Shown here: piece after piece, positions 24,862 to 33,083 of the stretch | Layout: each line of letters starts with the position of its first letter | How positions within the stretch are numbered: the stretch's first letter is position 1 | DNA from: Dehalococcoidia bacterium | GTDB taxonomy: Bacteria > Chloroflexota > Dehalococcoidia > SZUA-161 | Length of the DNA stretch: 39,334 bases | Direction: 5' to 3' | Assembly (NCBI GenBank): GCA_030619685.1 | Contig: JAUXAX010000014.1 | Coordinates: forward strand, 1-39,334 | Notes under the pieces: generated by a model | Database searches by the model: none | What the model was told of the DNA's origin: nothing | The model's input: the letters and a program-made list of their open reading frames with translations, nothing else | Program-made: the position numbers and the translations under genes

Positions 24862-25144
24862 CAAGTTCGGCAGAATCCTTCAAACTTTTCACGCTTCAAG
24901 CCTTTCCGCCAAGTAGATTGCGCATGGTGGGGCAAGGGGAATGTCCAAAGATCGTGGTCGCAACAAAGCAGATGTACGGCATCCAACCTACCGATCTTCC
25001 CAGCACAATCATTCGTGTCCTTTCGCTCTCGCTTAGCTCCCCGTTTTTTCCGACTACCGACGGACTCGAGCGTACCCCCTGCAAGTCACGGCCAAAGAGC
25101 TCCTTCGCGACCGTGCTACCAGGTCCCCTGCTTTCTGTCCCGAG

Positions 25145-25306
25145 TTACCTTGTGACCAAGCTGAGCCTCTTGATCTGCCCCCTGAACCCCAGGCTGCTGT
25201 CGATTCTGTCCTTTATGTACTCTATCAACTCCTCGGTAGTATGGTTGCTGGCCCACCTTTCGTCCAGCAGCAGCGTCGCCTTGAACTTGATTTCGATGTT
25301 CTGCAT
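25145..25306 (-). CDS. Small hypothetical protein, 53 residues
   Basis: ATG at 25306 to TAA at 25147-25145. The chain reads MQNIEIKFKATLLLDERW, then TTEELIEYIKDRIDSSLGF and RGQIKRLSLVTR. It alternates a beta strand, helix and beta strand and looks like a genuine small alpha/beta protein. An AGGGGG stretch lies 12 nt upstream, somewhat far for a ribosome site. It follows the HTH gene by 108 nt on the same strand and is probably co-transcribed. I do not recognise the family; a partner or modulator of the HTH protein is the simplest idea. Confidence 0.5.
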   Translation of the reverse strand: MQNIEIKFKATLLLDERWASNHTTEELIEYIKDRIDSSLGFRGQIKRLSLVTR

Positions 25307-25414
25307 TGGCTTGTCATCCCCCTGAGTTCAATTGCACTGGGTCTGCTAGACACAGGAAATGCGACAAGGTTGTCGATACTGCTGGCGGAACTAGCCAGCA
25401 GTGGAGTTTGTTGC

Positions 25415-25660
25415 CTACCTTCTGGCGTCGATAGGGCCAAATCCAGGTTGCTCGATGACCAGCGCGCTGACGTCCTCTACCTTGAACCTGCGGTGGTGGC
25501 TAGGACCAATACGGTATGCCTTTATTAGTCCCATTGCGCTCCATCGTCTCAGAGTGTTGCCATGCACATTAAGCAATCGGCACGCCTCTCTCACTGTCAG
25601 TAGGGTTCCCATCATGTCACCATTACCTCTCTCCTTTTTTCTCCTTTCGTACGTGCTCAT
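25415..25660 (-). CDS. Excisionase/MerR-like helix-turn-helix protein
   Basis: 81 residues. From residue 19 it reads TLLTVREACRLLNVHGNTLR, then RWSAMGLIKAYRIGPSHHRR and FKVEDVSALV. This is the winged HTH found in excisionases and in the DNA-binding half of MerR proteins; the R-R-W-x-x-x-G-L-I and HHRRF pieces form helix 2 and the wing. No effector domain follows, so it is DNA-binding only. The GGGGAGG site 4 nt before the ATG at 25660 supports the listed start, although an ATG 45 nt further in has a weaker site. Such genes regulate or help excise mobile elements, but no integrase is in view. Confidence 0.72.
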   Translation of the reverse strand: MSTYERRKKERGNGDMMGTLLTVREACRLLNVHGNTLRRWSAMGLIKAYRIGPSHHRRFKVEDVSALVIEQPGFGPIDARR

Positions 25661-25995
25661 GATCCCTCCCCTCCAGTCGCTTCCTTGTGTCGCAGCAGTT
25701 TGTCATGGTATTCATCAGGGCCGGTGGCCTGAAAACCTCACTTTTATCATTCAAACCCGCCCAATCCGTTGCAATCCTCCCAACCGTAATGTACTACGCC
25801 GACACAAGAAGAGTGTGAGAATGACATTAGAGCCACATTAATACGTGGCGGAGAGGAGCAGCTTCGAGGTACAACAAGCTTTTAGTAGGCCGGGCGACTA
25901 TCTTTGACGTCCTGCGAAGCGCGGGGGGAACTAGCCGAAGCTACCAATAGTCCGGGAGGCCTCAGGGGCAAATGTGAATTAGTGCTGTGAACTCT
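25661..25995. other. Intergenic region without a recognisable gene
   Basis: This 335-bp stretch lies between the HTH gene and the end of the hybrid kinase gene, both on the minus strand. I see no protein-like frame with a start, no tRNA-like fold and no good terminator. It presumably contains the promoter of the HTH gene, but no convincing -35/-10 pair is visible. Confidence 0.4.
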
Positions 25996-28900
25996 CTAAA
26001 CCAGTTTTGCCAGCAAGTATCCTATGCCGACTTTGGTGAGAATCAGCTGTGGGTGGCTGGGGTCCTCTTCAAGTTTCGCTCTCAGGTATCGGATATAGAC
26101 CCTAAGGCTATCAATCGCCCCGGGGTGATCCTCACCCCAGACTGCCTCGGCAAGCCGGGAGTGAGTTACCACATGACCTGCGTTTTGCATGAGGTGCTGC
26201 ATGATACGACCCTCGACAATGGTAAGGCTTATCTCCTTGCCCCGGCAGGTCAGTTGGTACGTAGAGGGGTCCAGTCGCAATGAACCACAGACGATGGGGG
26301 CCTCTTCCCCAGGGGGGATTTGTTTGCGTAGCTGGACCTTTAGCCGTGCCAGCAACTCCATCTGTCTGAAAGGCTTCACCACATAGTCATCAGCTCCCCA
26401 CTCAAGTCCTTTGACCATATCAGCTTCGTCTCCCTTTACGGTAAGGATGACAACGGGTACCGAGGAAAAAAGACGGAGCTGTCTCAAGACCTCGAAGCCG
26501 CTTATGTCAGGAAGGCCTAGATCGAGGATCACGAGGTCAGGGTCTTCTGTCTCCACCTGCTCTAATCCTTCTTCTCCCAGACTGGTTGATATCAGCTGAG
26601 CCTCAGGCCATCGCATCTCAAATGCTACGGAAACGAAATTCACGATCTCCTGGTCGTCTTCGATAATCAGCACTTTCCACACCTTGGTTGGCTTTTCCGA
26701 CTCTACTGCCTGTTCCTCAGCCACTTCCAAAGGTAGTGAAAAGCCAAATGTTGAGCCTCTACCCACATTGCTTCTCACCCATATCTGTCCACCTTGCAGC
26801 TCCACCAGCATCCTGCAGAGAGCGAGCCCCAGCCCCAATCCGCCCGAGGGCTCCCTATCCAAGCGATGATAGGGCTCGAAAAGCCCCTTCTGCTCCTCTT
26901 TGGACATCCCTCGACCCGTATCTCGGACTTCAACAACAACGGCAGAGCCCCTTTGCCTGGCCCCTAACCTGATGTTTCCTCCTAATGGGGTGAATTTGAG
27001 GGCATTGCTAAGGAGGTTGGTTATCACCTGCTGCAGACGGGCTGCATCAGCCCGAACCGGAGGGAGAGGAGAGGGCAACGCCAGTACCAGGGACTGTCCA
27101 CGCTTAAAAGCCAACGGAGTCATGATGTCTGCTGTCTCTCGGAGCAATTGCGATAGGTCAACTGCTTCGAGCCTTAACTGGAGCATTCCTACTTCACCTC
27201 TTGCGAGGTCGAGGAGTTCATCAATCCTGCTATTCAGGTTGGAGGCACCCTGACTGATGTTTCTGGCTAGGCTAAGCAAGGGTTCATCGTGGAGTTCAGC
27301 CCCCAGCAAGTCGCTCGAGGCGAGCACCGAGGTGAGCGGTGTTTTTAGCTCGTGCGCCAACGCTCGTGTGAATTCTACCCTTCTCTTCATTTCGTCTTCG
27401 AGTAGCTGCCTCAATTCTTTTTCCTGTTCATAAAGGTGTTGCAGCTCCTCCTCCGCCTGCTTGCGCTCGGTAATGTCGCGGATATTGGCAACAATACCCC
27501 CCACGGCTGGATCATTGAGCAGGTTTTGGCCTATCACTTCCACGTTGCGCAACGAGCCATTCTTATGCCAAACACGTAGCTCATCGCGCACGATGGTTCC
27601 CGGATTCTGCATCAATTCAGCAAAGGCGTTAACAACTCTTGACCTGTCATCCCGGTGAACATACTCGAGCAGCCTTTTGCCGATATGGTCTTCCAGTTTG
27701 TATCCCAACAGACGCTCAAAGGATGGGCTTTCGTAGGAGACAAGACCTTCGCCATTGACAATTGCGATGGCTTCCGAGGAGTTTTCGATGAGCGATCTGA
27801 AATGCTCCTCGCTGCGTAGCAGCTTTTCCCGCATCTGCTTCCGCTCCGTAATATCCCTTGTGATTGCGATGAAGCCTGCTGGCGTGCCCGACGCATCTCT
27901 CAGCACTGCAACACTCAGCTCGGCATCGTATTCCTTCCTATCCTTAGTCAGAAACGTGTACTCAAGGTTTCTTACGTACCCTTCCTCCAATGTCCTTGTC
28001 ATGTTTTCGGCAGCCCGAGCATGGTCTTTCTCGGCAATAAGCTCAAAGGCACTGTGCCCGACCACTTCCTCCTTGCTGTCATAGCCGTGAAGGCCAAGTA
28101 CGGCATCGTTCAGTTGAACGATCTTCCCCTCGAGGTCAGTAACCGTAATTCCATCCGTGACTGACTCAAACATGAGACGCAGTTTCTCCTCCGAATCCCT
28201 CAGCGCCTCCTCGGTGAGCTTGCGCTCTGTTATGTCGCGGTACATTACCAAAACGGCGGGCTTTCCGCGCCAGACCGTCCGCGTGGCTGCCACCTCTATG
28301 GGCACGCTTCTGCCGTCTTTTCGGACGATGACGGTGTCATAGTGGCTGGGGACAGGCTTCCCCTCAATTCTTCTTTTGTACCTTCCCATTAGCTTCTCTG
28401 ACTCTTCAGGATGGACGAACTCCAAGAAAGTCTTGTCAGTCCGTTCGGCTATGCTGTAACCCGTTATCTCAGCGGCTCGCTTGTTCGCATAGACAGGAAC
28501 GCCTTCGTCCGCAAACACGGTGATAGCGTCAAGTGAGTTCTCCGCGAGAGCCCTGAAATTCTCTTCGCTTTCCTCCAGGGCTTTCTCAGCACGCTTGCGT
28601 TCGGTGACGTCGCGAGCCACAGCGATTATCCCCGTAATCTTCCCGTCCGGTGCAATTATGGGAGCACCACTTGTTTCGCCGAACTTCCTTGACCCATCCT
28701 TGGCGATGAACTCGTATTCCGTTGAAGAGATCCTCTCGCCCGCCAAGACACGCGATATGTCGGAGACAGCTTTTTCTAGGTACTCCGGTGCAAGCACATT
28801 CAAATTCTGAAAACGTCTCCCGATCAGTTCCTCAGGCTTGTATCCCAATACGCTTTCTACCGAGGGTGATACGCTGATAATCCTGAACTCGGGGTCAATC

Positions 28901-29388
28901 GAGTAGATAACATCAGTTATGGTCTCAAAGTGTAGACTGAACTTCTGTCTGTTCTCCTCGAGCGCCTCCTCCAACCGCTTGTGCTCCGTGATGTCACTGG
29001 CCAGAAGTCCGAGGCCATTTCCTACTTTCATAGCATTGATGCTCAAGTGCACGTCCCCAAACTTGGGATGCGCGGCGGTGGCTTCAGTGATAAACGGTTC
29101 GCCCGTTCTTACAACACTCAGGTACTTGTCATATTCCCCTGTCTCCTTAATGTGAGGCATGAGGTCGAGCAGGTTCTTTCCGACGCTGGCTCTCGCGCCC
29201 TTTCTTGACAGACCAAGTAGTCTTTCGCCGGCCGGATTTGCCTTCAAAAGGTTGAGGTTCCCATCAAACAAGAGGAAGGCATCTCTGGATGCTTCCACAA
29301 GTGCGCTCAGTCCAGTCGCCCACCCTCTCGGCTCCAGGGCATTGGTGTGCCTAGGTTTAGCCAGCACGGAACTGTTTCTTTTGACCAT
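25996..29388 (-). CDS. Multi-PAS histidine kinase fused to a receiver and OmpR/PhoB-type DNA-binding domain
   Basis: About 1130 residues in one chain. Five PAS domains occupy about 25-640; each ends in the D-I/V-T-E-R/H-K link to the next. The kinase follows: H-box LAHELKTPLTSVLASSDLL near 680, N-box QVITNLLSNALKFTP, G1 VRDTGRGM and G2 GGLGLGLALCRML. A receiver starts KVLIIEDDQEIVNF near 905, with phospho-acceptor Asp in DLVILDLGLPD. The last 100 residues form a winged helix of the OmpR type (LTIVEGRIMQHLMQNAG; IDSLRVYIRYLRAKLEED). No transmembrane segment is visible, so it senses a cytoplasmic cue. Start chosen at the ATG 29388, with GGTGAG 7 nt before; a GTG lies at 29400. Classical systems split these functions; here sensing, phosphorelay and DNA binding are in one molecule. 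Confidence 0.87.
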   Translation of the reverse strand: MVKRNSSVLAKPRHTNALEPRGWATGLSALVEASRDAFLLFDGNLNLLKANPAGERLLGLSRKGARASVGKNLLDLMPHIKETGEYDKYLSVVRTGEPFITEATAAHPKFGDVHLSINAMKVGNGLGLLASDITEHKRLEEALEENRQKFSLHFETITDVIYSIDPEFRIISVSPSVESVLGYKPEELIGRRFQNLNVLAPEYLEKAVSDISRVLAGERISSTEYEFIAKDGSRKFGETSGAPIIAPDGKITGIIAVARDVTERKRAEKALEESEENFRALAENSLDAITVFADEGVPVYANKRAAEITGYSIAERTDKTFLEFVHPEESEKLMGRYKRRIEGKPVPSHYDTVIVRKDGRSVPIEVAATRTVWRGKPAVLVMYRDITERKLTEEALRDSEEKLRLMFESVTDGITVTDLEGKIVQLNDAVLGLHGYDSKEEVVGHSAFELIAEKDHARAAENMTRTLEEGYVRNLEYTFLTKDRKEYDAELSVAVLRDASGTPAGFIAITRDITERKQMREKLLRSEEHFRSLIENSSEAIAIVNGEGLVSYESPSFERLLGYKLEDHIGKRLLEYVHRDDRSRVVNAFAELMQNPGTIVRDELRVWHKNGSLRNVEVIGQNLLNDPAVGGIVANIRDITERKQAEEELQHLYEQEKELRQLLEDEMKRRVEFTRALAHELKTPLTSVLASSDLLGAELHDEPLLSLARNISQGASNLNSRIDELLDLARGEVGMLQLRLEAVDLSQLLRETADIMTPLAFKRGQSLVLALPSPLPPVRADAARLQQVITNLLSNALKFTPLGGNIRLGARQRGSAVVVEVRDTGRGMSKEEQKGLFEPYHRLDREPSGGLGLGLALCRMLVELQGGQIWVRSNVGRGSTFGFSLPLEVAEEQAVESEKPTKVWKVLIIEDDQEIVNFVSVAFEMRWPEAQLISTSLGEEGLEQVETEDPDLVILDLGLPDISGFEVLRQLRLFSSVPVVILTVKGDEADMVKGLEWGADDYVVKPFRQMELLARLKVQLRKQIPPGEEAPIVCGSLRLDPSTYQLTCRGKEISLTIVEGRIMQHLMQNAGHVVTHSRLAEAVWGEDHPGAIDSLRVYIRYLRAKLEEDPSHPQLILTKVGIGYLLAKLV

Positions 29389-29491
29389 GCCTTGTCTCAC
29401 CGCCTTGGGGTGAAAATGTTGACATGCAACACGTAGACTTCATGCCTGTAGCGTTTTCCGCCAGCCTTGCACTTACGTTACGAGTGCGACC

Positions 29492-29520
29492 ATCATACGC
29501 TTCAGCTCGGCAGCTGTCAA
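29492..29520 (-). promoter_or_regulatory. Sigma70-like promoter of the hybrid kinase gene
   Basis: On the minus strand TTGACA (29520-29515) is followed after exactly 17 nt by TATGAT (29497-29492), five of six -10 bases. The predicted start of transcription is near 29485, about 95 nt before the ATG. This is the best promoter in the window. An inverted repeat lies just upstream at 29534-29556. Confidence 0.65.
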
Positions 29521-29533
29521 TGAGTCCCGCCTA

Positions 29534-29556
29534 TTGCCAATAGCGTGCATTGGCAA
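29534..29556. promoter_or_regulatory. Perfect inverted repeat upstream of the kinase promoter
   Basis: TTGCCAAT (29534-29541) and ATTGGCAA (29549-29556) form a perfect 8-bp inverted repeat with a 7-nt spacer. It ends 14 nt upstream of the -35 box, an activator-type position. It is a candidate binding site for a dimeric regulator, possibly the kinase's own OmpR-type domain, although OmpR sites are usually direct repeats. Confidence 0.45.
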
Positions 29557-29662
29557 CGAACCTTTCACTGAAAATCGCGATAAGGTTCAGGTGAGAGACC
29601 TGGTGGTTAGGGCTGGCGATTAGATGTGAGTGACGCCTGGTTTCGCCTAAACGGGCGGCGAG

Positions 29663-29688
29663 GTAGGCGACCCTCAGGTCGCCCCTAC
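29663..29688. repeat. Palindromic GTAGG-CGACC-type repeat element
   Basis: GTAG and GCGACC (29663-29672) pair with GGTCGC and CTAC (29677-29688) around a 4-nt loop, with a 2-nt bulge. The outer sequence with a GTAGGGGCGACC core on the other strand resembles a REP-like dispersed repeat that I have seen in many anaerobe genomes; this is recollection. It lies next to a tRNA-like remnant, in a gap (29557-30089) with no other gene. Confidence 0.45.
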
Positions 29689-29699
29689 ATCCCCTCGAC

Positions 29700-29768
29700 C
29701 ACGCCGGGGGTCGAAACCTCAACCTATCAATTGTCAGTCCACTGCTCTCTCGTTGAGCCACGGCCCCA
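29700..29768 (-). pseudogene. Degenerate tRNA-like sequence
   Basis: Read on the minus strand from 29767: GGGGCCG (acceptor-like), GTGGCTCAACG then AGAGAGCAGTGGA (D-arm with GCTC/GAGC pairing), a CTGACAA loop in anticodon position and GGTTTCGACCC in T-arm position. The anticodon stem and the acceptor 3' strand do not pair, so it is not a functional tRNA. I interpret it as a decayed or partly copied tRNA gene, such as integrating elements leave. Confidence 0.3.
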
Positions 29769-30089
29769 CCAGCCTCTAATACATGGCCATACGAAGTTGG
29801 TCAACCACCACTGCCATGGTCTGAAGAACCTTGACAAAGATGCTATAATTTTTCTTAACTCAAGCGTATCTCCTCACAAGTATTGTGGAGGCAGCGGGCA
29901 CCCCAAGGTTCCGTGTCCTACAATGGGGAGTCGTCTCCACACTTTTTGCTCTGCTCTCGCCAAAGCGCACCTGACCAACCCCTGCGGCCTTGTCGCTTTT
30001 GTTCAGTCGCCGAGGCAAAGGGTAGCGCGACAGCGGGACAACATTACGAAGAGCCTGCTCCTACAGAGGGTCAGAAAGGAGAATAGGGT

Positions 30090-31001
30090 ATGGCAGATAA
30101 GGAAAAAGGCAAAGGGATGTTGAGCGACTACCGCGTCCTCGACTTGGCCGACGACAAGGGAGTCTACTGCGCCAAGGTCCTTGCTGACCTCGGGGCTGAC
30201 GTAATCAAGATTGAACCGCCTGGTGGAGACCCCTCCCGAAACATCGGCCCCTTCTACAAGGATATCCCCGATCCTGAGAAAAGCCTTTGTTGGTGGGCCT
30301 ACAACACAAGCAAGAGGGGCATAACCTTAAGCATCGAAACCGCCGATGGTCAGGATATCTTCAAGAGATTGGTCAAGACCGCCGACGTCATCGTGGAGTC
30401 CTTCCCACCGGGATATATGGACAGTCTGGGCCTGGGATATTCAGCACTCAGTGAGACAGATCCAGGCATCATTGTGACCTCCATTACCGCATTCGGCCAG
30501 ACTGGCCCCTACAAGGACTGGAAAGCTCCTGACCTGGTAGGTTGCGCACTAGGCGGCCAAGCCTATGTCACCGGCGATGACGATCGGCCCCCGTGTCGAA
30601 TTGGCTTTCCCCAGGCTTATCTTCATGCCGGCAACCACGCTGCCACTGGGACGCTAGCCGCCCTTTACTATCGAGAGTTCTCGGGGGAGGGGCAGCATGT
30701 TGACGTCTCAATGCAGGAAGCTGTGGTGTGGACCCTTATGAATGTGATCCAGTTCTGGGACCTGATGAAGTTCAATATGTTTCGGGGTGGAGCTACGCGC
30801 ATGATGGGCACCCCGCGGTGCAGGGTCGCCTTTCCCTGTAAGGATGGCCATATGGCTTTTCTGATAGGAGGAGGCCAGCTAGCTTCGATCTCCATGCCTG
30901 CTCCCTGCCTGGGTCAGCACAACGAGTATATTCTGAAGGAAGTCCTGGGAATGTCCGACGATGAGGTCGCAGACCTGCTCATAGCAGGCGCCCTTGAATG
31001 A
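30090..31001 (+). CDS. CaiB/BaiF family CoA-transferase-like protein with internal deletion
   Basis: 303 residues against the usual 390-410. The N-terminal domain is complete: VLDLADDKGVYCAKVLADLG, DVIKIEPPGGDPSR, and the IVTSITAFGQTGPYKDWKAP loop. After KDGHMAFLIGGG near residue 265 the chain jumps straight to PAPCLGQHNEYILKEVLG, which is the last helix. About 110-120 residues of the small domain are missing, in frame. In addition, the position of the catalytic Asp (G-D-Y-A-G in the second CoA-transferase here) is Ala in QAYLHAGNHAATGTLAAL; a subfamily with this change exists. The gene is probably non-functional as a transferase or has another role. A good AAGGAG site precedes the ATG. The next gene follows at 25 nt. 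Confidence 0.75.
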   Translation: MADKEKGKGMLSDYRVLDLADDKGVYCAKVLADLGADVIKIEPPGGDPSRNIGPFYKDIPDPEKSLCWWAYNTSKRGITLSIETADGQDIFKRLVKTADVIVESFPPGYMDSLGLGYSALSETDPGIIVTSITAFGQTGPYKDWKAPDLVGCALGGQAYVTGDDDRPPCRIGFPQAYLHAGNHAATGTLAALYYREFSGEGQHVDVSMQEAVVWTLMNVIQFWDLMKFNMFRGGATRMMGTPRCRVAFPCKDGHMAFLIGGGQLASISMPAPCLGQHNEYILKEVLGMSDDEVADLLIAGALE

Positions 31002-31025
31002 AACAAACAGTTAAGGAGGATGGAA

Positions 31026-32159
31026 ATGGCAAAGGATCCCCTTCGGACCAGGTTATGTGACATGCTCGACATCGAATATCCCATCATCCTGGCTGGTATG
31101 GGCGGGATGGGGGGGCCCGTGTCCGGCCCCGAGCTTGTGGCAGCGGTATCCAATGCAGGCGGGCTAGGTATCCTCGGCTGCGCCTTCCTGCCTCCTCAAA
31201 AAGTCGAAGCCATGATCAAGAAGACAAAGAGCCTCACCAACAGGCCCTTCGGGGTGGATACGGTTTTGCCAGGAGAGGTTCCTCAGACAGGGACCACAGC
31301 TGAATTTAAGGGCGAGTTGCCATCTGTTGCTTCGGAGCAGACTGACTTCGTTGATAAGCTGAGGGAGGAGCTGGGGGTGCCCAGGCCGACGGGGGGAAAG
31401 GGATATCTATCCGAAATGGCTGATGAGACGGTCTTTACCGGAGACCTGTTCAAGGAGCAGATCAAGGTGATCCTTGAAGAGCGTGTCCCTGTCTATGCCG
31501 CGGGGCTGGGAGACCCCGGGTTTATGGTAGCTGAGGCCCATGCCCGAGGAATGAAGGTGATCAGCGTTGTGGGCCACGTCAGGGCTGCGCGTCGCGTTGC
31601 CAGATCGGGTGTGGACATCATAGTGGCGCAGGGGCACGAGTCTGGGGGGCATGTCAGCAGGATAGGCACCATGCCCCTGGTGCCCCAGGTGGTAGACGCT
31701 GTTTCCCCCATTCCGGTGGTGGCTGCTGGTGGGATAGGTGATGGCAGAGGGCTTGTCGCTGCCCTAGCGCTTGGGGCTGTTGGCGTGTGGTGCGGCACCG
31801 TCTTCGTTGGCACCTATGAGTCCATCTATGAGGACTACCTTAAGCAGAGGATTGTCGATGGGACAGAGGATGACACCGTGGTGTCGAGGGTGATAACTGG
31901 CAAGCAGGCAAGGTACATGAAGAACAGGCTGATTGCTGCCTGGGAGAAGGCTGGTTTGCCCACATTACCCCTGCCCTTGCAACCGATGGTCATCTTGCCC
32001 ATACTGGATGGGGCCTATGAGGCGCGGATGGCGGATATAGTGCCTGCGCCCGCGGGGCAAATAGCGGGGATGGTCAACGAGCTAAAACCGGCCAAGCAGG
32101 TTGTTGAGGAGATGGTGGAGGGAGCCAAGAAGGTCTTAGCGGAATTCTCTTCTAAGTAG
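31026..32159 (+). CDS. FMN-dependent nitronate monooxygenase / FabK-like enoyl reductase
   Basis: 377 residues from the ATG at 31026, which lies 6 nt after AAGGAGG; an ATG at 31020 touches that site. FMN-barrel landmarks are YPIILAGMGGMGGPVSGPEL, VSNAGGLGILG near 45, the QGHESGGHVSRIG motif near 207 with the conserved His, and VVAAGGIGDGRGLVAALALG near 235 followed by GVWCGT. These define the 2-nitropropane dioxygenase/FabK family. A nitronate substrate or a C=C-bearing acyl thioester is equally possible; operon linkage with CoA-transferases favours an acyl-CoA-type substrate. It is cytoplasmic. It ends 294 bp before the membrane-protein cassette; that gap holds only a 26-codon open frame with a GGAGG site at about 32269-32349. 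Confidence 0.85.
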   Translation: MAKDPLRTRLCDMLDIEYPIILAGMGGMGGPVSGPELVAAVSNAGGLGILGCAFLPPQKVEAMIKKTKSLTNRPFGVDTVLPGEVPQTGTTAEFKGELPSVASEQTDFVDKLREELGVPRPTGGKGYLSEMADETVFTGDLFKEQIKVILEERVPVYAAGLGDPGFMVAEAHARGMKVISVVGHVRAARRVARSGVDIIVAQGHESGGHVSRIGTMPLVPQVVDAVSPIPVVAAGGIGDGRGLVAALALGAVGVWCGTVFVGTYESIYEDYLKQRIVDGTEDDTVVSRVITGKQARYMKNRLIAAWEKAGLPTLPLPLQPMVILPILDGAYEARMADIVPAPAGQIAGMVNELKPAKQVVEEMVEGAKKVLAEFSSK

Positions 32160-32453
32160 GACAAGGACGTGATAAACTGAGCCTGAAGGACGGGCTATCT
32201 CTCTGCGTAGAATAGCTTCAAAAGACCCTTGTTTAACCTAATCAGATGGGGATGGTTGGAGGAACCCAATGGGTGAAAAGAGGCAAGAGGCGCTGAGATG
32301 GATTGACAGCCAAATGACAAGGGCATATCATTGGCGCCAAGAGCGATGACGGATGAGAATGGCCTCACCGCAAATTGAAATGGGAAATCCCAAATTACGG
32401 GTGTGATAGGGTAGTGACTACTAAATACGTGAGGTATTAAGGGGGGGGTGATA

Positions 32454-32855
32454 ATGAAAAGAAAATTAAAAATCGGAATAATCGTTGTATTTGGGATAGC
32501 GGCGGCGATTGCATTGGCTATGTTATTGGCTATGTTAATTGCGGGCGCCCTAATAGCGGTCTGGATATACCTGGTATGGATGGTTCGGAAAAAGAAAACT
32601 AATATATTCCATGACCAGATGGAACCAAAGTTAGCCGAAAGACGTTTAAAAAGGCTGAAAACATTCCTGCTGGTAGCCGGAATATCGTTCGCGGTGTTTA
32701 TTGTTGGGGTCATTGTGCACAATGCACTATACGGTCTATCCGAAATAGAAGAGCCTGTCTCTTTCATCATCGCGCTTGCGGCTCTTTGGGTGTTTATTAT
32801 AGCAACTATTGGCGGCCTGGTTATATTTCTCAAAGGACGACGAAAAACAACATAA
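32454..32855 (+). CDS. Predicted four-helix membrane protein, cassette copy 1
   Basis: 133 residues from the ATG at 32454, with a G-rich ribosome site; the GTG at 32448 is inside that run. Hydrophobic segments lie at about 6-28, 30-46, 69-90 and 102-124. A charged cytosolic loop, [20 protein letters not shown], joins helices 2 and 3. I do not recognise the family. The gene is followed directly by a small XRE-type regulator whose frame overlaps its end. Small membrane protein plus small Cro-like regulator is a common but poorly understood pairing, in which the membrane protein may be the regulator's target or sensor. A copy lies 630 nt downstream. Confidence 0.68.
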   Translation: MKRKLKIGIIVVFGIAAAIALAMLLAMLIAGALIAVWIYLVWMVRKKKTNIFHDQMEPKLAERRLKRLKTFLLVAGISFAVFIVGVIVHNALYGLSEIEEPVSFIIALAALWVFIIATIGGLVIFLKGRRKTT

Positions 32856-33043
32856 AGGAATACCGAAATAAGTACAATTTGACGCATGGAAAAGTGGCCG
32901 AGATAGTTGGAGTCAGGCGGGGAACTATTACCTTTCTGGAACAGGGGAAGTATAACCCTTCTCTAAAATTGGCTCACAATGTAGCCAGGGCTTTAAAAAC
33001 AACTATGGATGAGATATTTATCATCAATGGTGTGATAGGATAA
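32840..33043 (+). CDS. Small XRE/Cro-type helix-turn-helix regulator, cassette copy 1
   Basis: About 67 residues. The HTH reads [20 protein letters not shown], then [20 protein letters not shown], followed by [19 protein letters not shown]. This is the standard form of the short Cro-like regulators found next to membrane-protein genes. The expected initiator just before KNN is ACG at 32840, not ATG. The only in-frame alternative upstream is a TTG at 32786 inside the membrane-protein gene, without a ribosome site. Translation may therefore be weak, may use the TTG, or may be lost. The last bases overlap the next cassette's leader. Confidence 0.62.
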   Translation, partial: TKNNIKEYRNKYNLTHGKVAEIVGVRRGTITFLEQGKYNPSLKLAHNVARALKTTMDEIFIINGVIG

Positions 33044-33083
33044 TGATTACTAAATCCGTGAGTTATTAAGGGGGGGGGTGATA

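Noticed and set aside
24896..25144. Minus-strand open frame after the 53-residue gene
   Set aside because: It has no credible start or ribosome site and its composition does not look like a folded protein.
29831..29849. TTGACA and TATAAT near each other upstream of the CoA-transferase at 30090
   Set aside because: The spacer is only 7 nt, far from the 15-19 nt needed for a sigma70 promoter. The -10 alone may be used with a poor -35 at 29821.
32195..32887. A 230-codon minus-strand open frame
   Set aside because: It is antisense to the duplicated membrane-protein gene. It is a low-complexity shadow with many I, A, N and T residues and no ribosome site.
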